Assembly (NCBI GenBank): GCA_946623485.1
Contig: CAMORF010000170.1
Coordinates: 1-5,510, forward strand
Origin: an uncultured Clostridia bacterium
GTDB lineage: Bacteria; Bacillota; Clostridia; Lachnospirales; Lachnospiraceae
DNA length: 5,510 nt
Direction of reading: 5' to 3'
Below, in pieces: positions 1-4,343 of the stretch (position 1 is the first letter of the stretch; each line of letters opens with the position of its first letter). The position numbers were made by a program, and so were the translations under genes. The notes below the pieces were generated by a model that did not search any database, had not been told where the DNA came from, and saw nothing but the letters and a program-made list of their open reading frames with translations.

Positions 1-1012
1 TCTCCATGTTCTTACGGAGAATCTCTTCCATATCCTGCTTTGCCAGGCGCTTGTTAATTAAGATGGTCTGCACCATACGGACAACAGCTGACATAATCCA
101 GTAGATACCCATACCTACAGGAAGCGTAAGGCAGAAGAAAGCTGACATCAGAGGCATGACGTTATTCATGATCTTCATGGTGCCCGCCATCTGGTCAGAG
201 CCTTCCGGCTGCGTATTTCCCGCCATGGAAACCTTCACGGATACCCACTGCGTCAGGGCAGCAAGCACCGGAACCAGGATCGCGCCGATCACAAACCATA
301 CGGAAGCATGCTCCCTGATATAGTTCATCGGAGTATTCGCAATGTTCAGCCCCAGGAAGTTATTCATCTGCCCGATGGTCTTCTCGGTGGATGAAATCAC
401 GCCGCTCAGATCCGGAAACTGCTTTGCAAGCGCTGTCCAGTTATCCGGACGGAACTTATAAAGCGTATCGATAATCGTATTTTCCGTAAATTCCTTTGCG
501 ATGGTCGTTGCCTGAATGGAACCTGCGATATCCTTCAGATATTTCTCCGCTCCCGGTGTCTTCAAAAGCTGGGAAGCAAGATTTGTAAATACTGCCTTTA
601 CCTGGTCAACGTAGGCCGGTACATTCATAATGACACGGTACAGCGGGAACAGAATCAGCATCTGCACAACCAGCTGCACGCAGGAGCCCGCCGGGTTTAC
701 GCCATACTTGGCATAGACCTGCTGTGTCTCCTCATTCATGCGCTGCATGGTCGCCTGGTCATTTTTCCCCTTATACTTCTCGCGGATCGCTGTCAGCTCC
801 GGGTTCATGAGCGGCGTCATTCTGGAGAACTTCTGCTGGCGGTAGGTCAGCGGAAGCATAATCATATAGATCACGACCGTAAACAATATAATTGCCAGGC
901 CGATGTTCGGCAGGCTCATCGCGGCAAGAACAGCAAAGATTCCTGTCATGACATAACCAAGCACCGTAGCGATCGGTCCGAGTATGCCTCCGCTTTTGGT
1001 AAGTAAACTCAT
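1..1012 (-). CDS. yidC: YidC/Oxa1/SpoIIIJ-family membrane protein insertase (3' end outside window)
   Basis: Inserts and folds proteins into the cytoplasmic membrane, alone or with SecYEG. The window holds 337 codons plus one base; no stop is reached. The start ATG at 1012 follows an AGAGGAAG ribosome binding site on the minus strand. Visible segments: a first hydrophobic stretch (about residues 11-32), the Oxa1 core helix with IMLPLTYRQQKFSRM (about 38-65), a cytoplasmic hairpin rich in charged residues (66-105), a helix around GSCVQLVVQM (109-131), an extracytoplasmic loop of about 100 residues (132-235), a helix at 236-260, and the conserved end PLMSAFFCLTLPVGMGIYW (287-305) before a basic tail. 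There is no lipobox cysteine, unlike Bacillus SpoIIIJ. The position aligning with the conserved groove arginine is Tyr49. It is the last gene of the visible rpmH-rnpA-yidD-yidC cluster, 93 nt after yidD. The family call is secure. Confidence 0.96.
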   Translation of the reverse strand, partial: MSLLTKSGGILGPIATVLGYVMTGIFAVLAAMSLPNIGLAIILFTVVIYMIMLPLTYRQQKFSRMTPLMNPELTAIREKYKGKNDQATMQRMNEETQQVYAKYGVNPAGSCVQLVVQMLILFPLYRVIMNVPAYVDQVKAVFTNLASQLLKTPGAEKYLKDIAGSIQATTIAKEFTENTIIDTLYKFRPDNWTALAKQFPDLSGVISSTEKTIGQMNNFLGLNIANTPMNYIREHASVWFVIGAILVPVLAALTQWVSVKVSMAGNTQPEGSDQMAGTMKIMNNVMPLMSAFFCLTLPVGMGIYWIMSAVVRMVQTILINKRLAKQDMEEILRKNME

Positions 1013-1029
1013 GTATCTCTTCCTCTTAG

Positions 1030-1109
1030 ATCAGATTCTATCAGATTAGATTCTATCATAACGCATCACGCTATATTTATATTAGATTCTATATAACGGA
1101 TCACGCTAT
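1030..1109. repeat. Imperfect tandem repeat in the yidD-yidC gap
   Basis: Copy A (1045-1074) and copy B (1081-1109) share about 28 of 30 positions: both read ATTAGATTCTAT, then A/T-rich bases, then ATCACGCTAT. They differ by one missing base and one C/G change. A third, partial copy (ATCAGATTCTATC, 1030-1042) sits next to the yidC ribosome binding site, so AGATTCTAT occurs three times. Copy B contains the yidD stop codon (1106-1108). The remainder of the 93-nt gap has no gene and no terminator. Confidence 0.85.
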
Positions 1110-1315
1110 GGTACCGGATCATATCCCCCGTGCGAAAAAGGATTGCACCGCACAAGGCGCCATCCGGCAAGCAGACTGCCCCTGATTGCCCCGTGTTTCT
1201 GAACCGCCTCCAGGGCATAATTGCTGCAGGTCGGATAATAGGGGCAGCGGGTAGTCTTCAGCGGAGAAAGATATTTCTGATATTTACGGATCGACCAAAT
1301 CATGAACCTCTTCAT
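1106..1315 (-). CDS. yidD: YidD-family membrane protein insertion efficiency factor
   Basis: A small membrane-associated protein of the YidD family (DUF37/haemolytic domain), which helps YidC-dependent insertion in E. coli. The 69-residue product has the full family pattern: an amphipathic N-terminus (KRFMIWSIRKYQKYLSPL), then CPYYPTCSNYALEAV (about 24-38), a HGAIRGSLLAGWRLVRCNPF stretch (41-60), and a C-terminal GGYDPVP. Two in-frame ATGs are possible, at 1321 and 1315. The GGAGGAGGT ribosome binding site ends one base before the first but seven bases before the second, so 1315 (MKRFMIW) is chosen; this also matches the usual MKR start of the family. The gene overlaps the end of rnpA by 32 nt in another frame, which suggests translational coupling, and precedes yidC. 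Confidence 0.95.
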   Translation of the reverse strand: MKRFMIWSIRKYQKYLSPLKTTRCPYYPTCSNYALEAVQKHGAIRGSLLAGWRLVRCNPFSHGGYDPVP

Positions 1316-1682
1316 GATCATGACCTCCTCCCTTCTCCGCGTTGTGGTCTTTGATTTCTGCTCTTTTCCCTAAGGCGAGCAGCGCGCGCTCAACAGTAAA
1401 GAAATCACTTTCTTTCGCGCCTGGCCGGACCAGTACAATCAGGTCCAGACCCCGATCGAATTCTGTTTCATGAAGCCTGTAGCTTTCTCTGACAAGTCTT
1501 GTCAAACGATGGCGGACGACGCTGTTTCCAACTTTTTTGCTCACCGATATGCCGACGCGGTTTCGCTCAGAGCCCCGTTTCCGAAGCACATACAAAACCA
1601 GCGTCCGGTTCGCGTAGGACTTTCCCCTCTGATAGACGATGGAAAAATCCCTGGTTTTCTTCAAACTCTCAGAATATTTCAT
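1284..1682 (-). CDS. rnpA: Ribonuclease P protein component
   Basis: The protein subunit of RNase P, which binds the catalytic RNA and the 5' leader of precursor tRNAs. The 132-residue product starts MKYSESLKKTRDF, has the central strand NRVGISVSKKVGNS (about 41-54), and the arginine-rich RNR-type helix VVRHRLTRLVRESYR (55-69) that contacts RNA, then LDLIVLVRPGAK (79-90). The reading frame stays open upstream to 1805, but MKYSESLKK is the family-type N-terminus, so 1682 is chosen. No Shine-Dalgarno sequence precedes it; the upstream bases are CAGTATTATAT. Alternatives at 1769 and 1742 lack family support. The last 16 or so residues are rich in Gly, His, Asp and Glu (HNAEKGGGHDHEEVHD) because that stretch also encodes the yidD ribosome binding site and start. 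It lies between rpmH (beyond a terminator) and yidD. Confidence 0.96.
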   Translation of the reverse strand: MKYSESLKKTRDFSIVYQRGKSYANRTLVLYVLRKRGSERNRVGISVSKKVGNSVVRHRLTRLVRESYRLHETEFDRGLDLIVLVRPGAKESDFFTVERALLALGKRAEIKDHNAEKGGGHDHEEVHDLVDP

Positions 1683-1799
1683 ATATAATACTGTATGCCA
1701 TAGATTGAATGATGCAGGGGCAAAAGCCCGAAAAGCAGACATGTTTGTCTGCCGGAGCAAAAAATACATTTTGACCGCCACATCATTGCATGGTGTCCG
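1683..1799 (-). promoter_or_regulatory. Structured leader upstream of rnpA
   Basis: Between the rpmH terminator and rnpA the minus strand can fold into two adjacent hairpins: GCAGACA/TGTCTGC with a 4-nt loop (1735-1752), followed directly by TTTT, and GGGC/GCCC with a 4-nt loop (1718-1729). A 7-nt pair, AATGATG (1708-1714) with CATCATT (1781-1787), could close the pair of hairpins into a three-way form. I see no convincing promoter or ribosome binding site here. It could be an attenuator, a processing site, or chance pairing. Confidence 0.4.
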
Positions 1800-1805
1800 G
1801 TACAC

Positions 1806-1842
1806 AAGAAAAGAGAGTTTCGAACGATGCCTCGAAACTCTC
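1806..1842 (-). terminator. Intrinsic terminator after rpmH
   Basis: Perfect 11-bp inverted repeat GAGAGTTTCGA (1813-1823) / TCGAAACTCTC (1832-1842) with an 8-nt loop. On the minus strand the stem is followed by TTTTCTT. It starts 10 nt after the rpmH stop codon, so it would end most L34 transcripts and let only a fraction read into rnpA-yidD-yidC. Confidence 0.88.
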
Positions 1843-1852
1843 CCTAACCGTC

Positions 1853-1987
1853 TTACGCGGAAAGAACCTTTCTTCCCTTGGCTCTTCTGGCCTGGAGAAC
1901 TTTCCTGCCGCCCTTTGTGCTCATTCTGGCACGGAAGCCATGCACTTTCGATCTCTGCCTCTTCTTCGGCTGAAATGTCATCTTCAT
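1853..1987 (-). CDS. rpmH: 50S ribosomal protein L34 (bL34)
   Basis: A small, very basic protein of the large ribosomal subunit. Translating the minus strand from 1987 gives 44 residues ending in TAA, the usual family length. It begins [20 protein letters not shown] and continues with [20 protein letters not shown] before LSA, which is the entire L34 pattern. A strong ribosome binding site (AAAGGGGGTG) ends 8 nt before the start. The gene is first behind the strong minus-strand promoter at 2072-2100, with a leader of about 78 nt. An intrinsic terminator follows immediately. It is divergent from dnaA across the upstream origin lobe, the standard arrangement in Firmicutes. Confidence 0.98.
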   Translation of the reverse strand: MKMTFQPKKRQRSKVHGFRARMSTKGGRKVLQARRAKGRKVLSA

Positions 1988-2071
1988 CGGTTCAACACCC
2001 CCTTTACTCCCAGATCTCTATCTCTCATGGGTTTCTATCATCCCGCCATATTCCGAGAAAACATCGCTACA

Positions 2072-2100
2072 ATTATATGCAGAAGCAGTATAACAGTCAA
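2072..2100 (-). promoter_or_regulatory. SigA-type promoter of rpmH
   Basis: On the minus strand TTGACT (2095-2100) and TATAAT (2072-2077) are separated by exactly 17 bp, with a TG two bases ahead of the -10 box and an A/T-rich stretch upstream of the -35. Transcription would start near 2065. Both hexamers are at or within one base of consensus, as expected for a ribosomal protein gene. Confidence 0.9.
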
Positions 2101-2157
2101 GACAGAATTTTTACAAAGGAAAATCCAAAGTGAAAGCAAAGCCCGGATCCCTGGAAA

Positions 2158-2166
2158 TTATCCACA
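2158..2166 (+). promoter_or_regulatory. DnaA box, perfect consensus
   Basis: TTATCCACA, the exact DnaA 9-mer, on the plus strand in the upstream origin lobe. It lies 58 bp upstream of the -35 of the rpmH promoter. Confidence 0.92.
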
Positions 2167-2203
2167 ATTTTAGTAACATTTCCCCAAATCCCTGCGGATA
2201 GTC

Positions 2204-2212
2204 TGTGGATAA
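2204..2212 (-). promoter_or_regulatory. DnaA box, perfect consensus, reverse orientation
   Basis: TGTGGATAA on the plus strand, so a perfect box pointing the opposite way to its two neighbours. A degenerate TGTGGACTT (2215-2223) follows 11 nt later in the same orientation and may form a tandem low-affinity partner. Confidence 0.92.
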
Positions 2213-2276
2213 CTTGTGGACTTCTGAGTATAACTTCTGAAAATGCCTGTAAATAAAGGATTTTTCGAGCATCCAC

Positions 2277-2285
2277 TTATCCACA
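2277..2285 (+). promoter_or_regulatory. DnaA box, perfect consensus, next to the dnaA promoter
   Basis: TTATCCACA, preceded by a partial ATCCACT repeat (2271-2277). It ends 18 bp before the -35 hexamer of the dnaA promoter, so bound DnaA could influence its own transcription. The autoregulatory role is inference from position. Confidence 0.92.
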
Positions 2286-2303
2286 TGCTATCATTTTGTC
2301 TGA

Positions 2304-2332
2304 TTGAAAAAAGAGCCATTTTATCTTATGAT
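2304..2332 (+). promoter_or_regulatory. SigA-type promoter of dnaA
   Basis: TTGAAA (2304-2309) and TATGAT (2327-2332) are separated by exactly 17 bp. Transcription would start near 2339, giving a leader of about 73 nt before the dnaA ATG. The TTG of the -35 box is in frame with dnaA but should not be mistaken for its start codon. Confidence 0.82.
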
Positions 2333-2393
2333 GATCTTTAAATTCTGCTTTTTTACGAATCAAATGGATACAGCCACGGCGGCTTTCTTGAAC

Positions 2394-2398
2394 AGGAG
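2394..2398 (+). promoter_or_regulatory. Ribosome binding site of dnaA (long spacing)
   Basis: AGGAG ends 13 nt before the ATG at 2412, longer than the usual 5-9 nt. No other start codon between it and 2412 gives the family N-terminus, so it is accepted with this caveat. The long spacing may lower initiator translation. Confidence 0.6.
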
Positions 2399-2411
2399 TA
2401 TCAGAATCAAT

Positions 2412-3797
2412 ATGTCAGAAATCAGCGCAGAAATATGGGATAAGATTCTTCAGAGCGTGAAGGTGGAGTTTGACGTCACGGATGTCGCATTCCGCACCTG
2501 GCTTCAGCCTCTGAAGGTTCATGATGTGAGGGATAATACGGTTGTGATCCTGGTGACGACAGGACAGATGGGAATCGATTACATTTCAAAGAAGTACCTG
2601 TTCCCGCTGAAGGTTGCGGTTGCGGAAATCACGGGAACCGAGTATGAGATCGGCTTTATCCTTCCGGAGGAAGCGAAGGAGGAAGAGCTGAAAAATGCGG
2701 GAAGGCAGAAGGTCGAGCTTCCCGGGATTGACGCGAAGCTGAACATGACGCTTCACGATGCCGGCCTGAACCCCAAGTATACCTTCGAAAACTTTGTCGT
2801 AGGCTCCAACAATAAGTTTGCCCATTCTGCCGCAGTCGCTGTCGCGGAATCCCCGGGGAGAATGTACAATCCTTTCTTTATCTACGGCGGCCCGGGGCTT
2901 GGCAAGACGCATCTGATGAATGCGATCGCTGCCCACATCATCACAACGCAGCCGGAGAAGTCTGTCTGCTACGTCTCCTCCGAAACCTTTACCAACCAGC
3001 TGATTGACGCGCTCAGGAATTCCAGCAACATCTCCCTGATTACGTCATTCAGGCATCGTTACCGGAATATTGATGTCCTTCTGATCGACGATATCCAGTT
3101 TATAATAGGAAAGGAATCCACACAGGAAGAATTTTTCCATACCTTCAATGACCTGATCGGCAGGGAAAAGCAGATCATCATCTCCTCCGACCGGCCGCCG
3201 AAGGAATTCGACACTCTGGATGAACGCCTGAAAACCCGTTTTGCCTCCGGCCTCCTTGCGGATATCCAGATGCCGGACTATGAAACCAGGATGGCAATCC
3301 TGCAGAAGAAGGCGGAAGCAGAGCATTATGTCATCAGCAATGAAGTACTGCAGTACATCGCGACCAATATCCGCACCAACATCCGTGAACTGGAAGGCGC
3401 GCTGACAAAGCTCATCGCCCTGGGGCGGGTAGAAAACAGCGATATCACGCCGGAACTTGCGGAAAGCGCGCTGAAGGAATTCATTTCCCCGGATCAGCAG
3501 AGAGAAATCACCGCAGACCTGATCATCAACACGGTCGCGGAGCATTTCAACATCTCTGCCAAGGACCTGAAGGGATCGAAGCGTAACTCTGAGATCGTGC
3601 AGCCGCGGCACATGGCCATGTATCTGTGCAGGAACATGACGAACATGTCCCTGCACTCCATCGGAGATGCCCTCGGGAAGCGGGATCACTCTACCATCAT
3701 GCATGGTGTTGAAAAAATCGACAACGACATCAAGCAGTATGAAGACATCCGGCGGACCATTGATGTCCTGCAAAAGAAGATCAACCCGTCAGATTAG
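2412..3797 (+). CDS. dnaA: Chromosomal replication initiator protein DnaA
   Basis: Binds TTATCCACA boxes, forms an ATP-dependent filament, melts the origin and helps load the helicase. The 461-residue product has all four domains. Domain I is at about 1-82 (IWDKILQSVKVEF, FRTWLQPLKV). A short acidic linker, domain II, runs about 83-115. The AAA+ domain III has Walker A GGPGLGKT (159-166), Walker B VLLIDDIQF (222-230), sensor 1 IIISSD (255-260), the arginine-finger region ERLKTRF (271-277) and sensor 2 RELEGAL (325-331). The DNA-binding domain IV carries the signature GKRDHSTIMHGVEKI (422-436). No key residue is missing and the length is normal. The frame is open upstream to 2304, but that codon lies inside the -35 promoter box; MSEISAEIWDKI at 2412 is the family-type start. 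Its own promoter and adjacent DnaA boxes suggest autoregulation. dnaN follows after a long 546-nt spacer. Confidence 0.98.
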   Translation: MSEISAEIWDKILQSVKVEFDVTDVAFRTWLQPLKVHDVRDNTVVILVTTGQMGIDYISKKYLFPLKVAVAEITGTEYEIGFILPEEAKEEELKNAGRQKVELPGIDAKLNMTLHDAGLNPKYTFENFVVGSNNKFAHSAAVAVAESPGRMYNPFFIYGGPGLGKTHLMNAIAAHIITTQPEKSVCYVSSETFTNQLIDALRNSSNISLITSFRHRYRNIDVLLIDDIQFIIGKESTQEEFFHTFNDLIGREKQIIISSDRPPKEFDTLDERLKTRFASGLLADIQMPDYETRMAILQKKAEAEHYVISNEVLQYIATNIRTNIRELEGALTKLIALGRVENSDITPELAESALKEFISPDQQREITADLIINTVAEHFNISAKDLKGSKRNSEIVQPRHMAMYLCRNMTNMSLHSIGDALGKRDHSTIMHGVEKIDNDIKQYEDIRRTIDVLQKKINPSD

Positions 3798-3840
3798 GGG
3801 ATGTTATTCTTTCGTGTCATTCCTTGATATCATTCCTTAA

Positions 3841-3957
3841 GCTGTATGATTTCGTCGTTGTTATTATGTAATTTTTTGTTACTGTTTCGTAATAGTTTTG
3901 TCATGATATAGTTTCAATTATGTTGCCATAATATTACAATTATGTTTCGTTGAGTCA
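3841..3957. other. AT-rich tract, probable DNA unwinding element
   Basis: Counted GC is 32 of 117 bases (about 27%), against about half in the flanking genes. It lies directly left of the DnaA-box cluster. It contains a 22-nt-period direct repeat CAATTATGTT (3915-3924 and 3937-3946). The hexamer TTTCGT occurs at 3850, 3885 and 3945, plus once at 3810 just outside. In Bacillus subtilis the duplex opens between dnaA and dnaN, so this is the best candidate for the melting site; I could not identify a convincing DnaA-trio array. Confidence 0.65.
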
Positions 3958-3986
3958 TTTTCCACCGGATTATCCACTTTTCCACA
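3958..3986 (+). promoter_or_regulatory. Cluster of three near-consensus DnaA boxes
   Basis: TTTTCCACC (3958-3966, two mismatches), TTATCCACT (3970-3978, one mismatch) and TTTTCCACA (3978-3986, one mismatch) lie head to tail on the plus strand, the last two sharing a base. None is perfect, unlike the boxes upstream of dnaA. A GTTTAAAC palindrome follows (3987-3994). An 8-bp inverted repeat, TTCCACCG (3960-3967) / CGGTGGAA (4005-4012), brackets the cluster. Confidence 0.75.
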
Positions 3987-4021
3987 GTTTAAACGTGTGA
4001 ATGGCGGTGGAATTGTATGGA

Positions 4022-4066
4022 AAAAAGCTTCCTGCCAGGGGCGGCTGATGACCGCCCGCCAGGAAG
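4022..4066 (-). terminator. Large hairpin, terminator-like on the minus strand
   Basis: The outer stem CTTCCTG (4028-4034) pairs with CAGGAAG (4060-4066). The inner stem GGGCGG (4039-4044) pairs with CCGCCC (4052-4057) around a 7-nt loop, with a small internal loop between them. On the minus strand the hairpin is followed by CTTTTTT (from 4027 downward), as in an intrinsic terminator; in the plus direction there is no T-run. No minus-strand gene precedes it, so it may stop stray antisense transcription before it enters the AT-rich tract, or end an unseen small RNA. Confidence 0.65.
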
Positions 4067-4169
4067 AGGAAGACATCGCCTGTGGACATCATGATGGTTA
4101 TCCTGTTTGAACATCAATGCTCATCGACGGGTTTTCCAGACGAAAAATCCTGCAAACACAAAGGGCGCA

Positions 4170-4181
4170 GGGGATATCCCC
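4170..4181. repeat. 12-bp perfect palindrome
   Basis: GGGGATATCCCC is a gapless palindrome in the dnaA-dnaN spacer, overlapping the TCCCCAAATCC 11-mer shared with the upstream lobe. It is suited to binding a symmetric dimer, but no specific protein is implied. Confidence 0.7.
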
Positions 4182-4196
4182 AAATCCACAGGGATT

Positions 4197-4211
4197 AAGA
4201 AGAAGAAGAAG
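4197..4211 (+). repeat. (AAG)5 triplet run
   Basis: Five perfect AAG units followed by GGTTTTTATTTTATTTGG, an AT-rich 15-mer. It lies 133 nt upstream of dnaN, between a weak AAATCCACA box and a one-mismatch TGTGGAGAA box. It may be slippage-prone; the function is unknown. Confidence 0.75.
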
Positions 4212-4299
4212 GGTTTTTATTTTATTTGGTCTGTCAGCCCCCGGCTGTCCCCGGATGTGGAGAAATAGTTCCGGCCCTCGCAGCATGCAAAACTCCATG

Positions 4300-4314
4300 G
4301 CCTGACAGTCAGGC
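4300..4314. promoter_or_regulatory. Operator-like inverted repeat ahead of dnaN
   Basis: GCCTGAC-A-GTCAGGC: 7-bp arms around a single central A. It ends about 14 nt before the AAGAAGG ribosome binding site of dnaN. It could be a protein-binding operator or, as a 6-bp stem with a 3-nt loop, an mRNA hairpin next to the translation start. There is no T-run, so it is not a terminator. Confidence 0.5.
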
Positions 4315-4343
4315 ATCCAATCACAAAAAGAAGGTACGTTAGA

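Larger units (their letters stand above)
2101..2303. other. oriC: Upstream lobe of the replication origin (oriC)
   Basis: The gap between the divergent rpmH and dnaA promoters carries three perfect DnaA 9-mers (2158-2166, 2204-2212, 2277-2285), which are annotated separately. Weaker copies are TGCGGATAG (2193-2201) and TGTGGACTT (2215-2223). An 8-bp direct repeat, ACTTCTGA, recurs at 2220-2227 and 2233-2240 with a 13-nt period in an A/T-rich stretch. The 11-mer TCCCCAAATCC (2181-2191) also occurs at 4177-4187 in the downstream lobe. By analogy with Bacillus origins this lobe should act with the dnaA-dnaN lobe; that part is inference. No gene is seen here. Confidence 0.88.
3798..4343. other. 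oriC: Long dnaA-dnaN spacer: downstream lobe of the replication origin
   Basis: 546 nt without a supported gene. In order it holds a 13-nt-period repeat TCATTCCTT (3817-3825 and 3830-3838), an AT-rich tract, a DnaA-box cluster, a large hairpin, scattered weak boxes (TGTGGACAT 4081-4089, AAATCCACA 4182-4190, and TGTGGAGAA 4256-4264 with one mismatch), a GGGGATATCCCC palindrome, (AAG)5 and an inverted repeat ahead of dnaN. Candidate dnaN promoters are weak: TTGATA-15-TATGAT (3824-3850), and an extended -10 TGATATAGT (3905-3912 with its TG at 3904-3905) with no good -35. dnaN may also be read from the dnaA promoter; no terminator facing rightward is seen. Confidence 0.8.

Noticed and set aside
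1106..1321. YidD start at the upstream ATG (1321)
   Set aside because: Only one base separates it from the ribosome binding site; the ATG at 1315 has proper spacing and the family start.
1683..1805. N-terminal extension of RnpA by 41 residues
   Set aside because: The family N-terminus starts at MKYSESLKK (1682) and the upstream frame encodes the hairpin leader; no ribosome binding site supports the earlier ATGs.
1639..2173. Plus-strand open frames of 164 and 127 residues
   Set aside because: They run antisense through rpmH, the terminator and the rpmH promoter, with no family features.
2158..2303. DnaA-trio array in the upstream lobe
   Set aside because: Only isolated TAG or CTA triplets sit near the boxes; no run of three or more in the right polarity.
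2304..2411. N-terminal extension of DnaA by 36 residues from a TTG
   Set aside because: The TTG is part of the -35 box, the probable transcript start (about 2339) is downstream of it, and the extension does not resemble DnaA domain I.
3045..3773. 242-residue antisense frame inside dnaA
   Set aside because: A shadow of the dnaA codon pattern, with no start signal.
4117..4305. Plus-strand open frame of 62 residues between dnaA and dnaN
   Set aside because: No ribosome binding site; it includes the palindrome and (AAG)5 run, giving a low-complexity RRRRR stretch.
4098..4316. Minus-strand open frame of 72 residues ahead of the hairpin terminator
   Set aside because: No ribosome binding site and no recognisable protein features; it covers DnaA-box-like and repeat sequence. 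Its position just before the terminator is noted in the findings.
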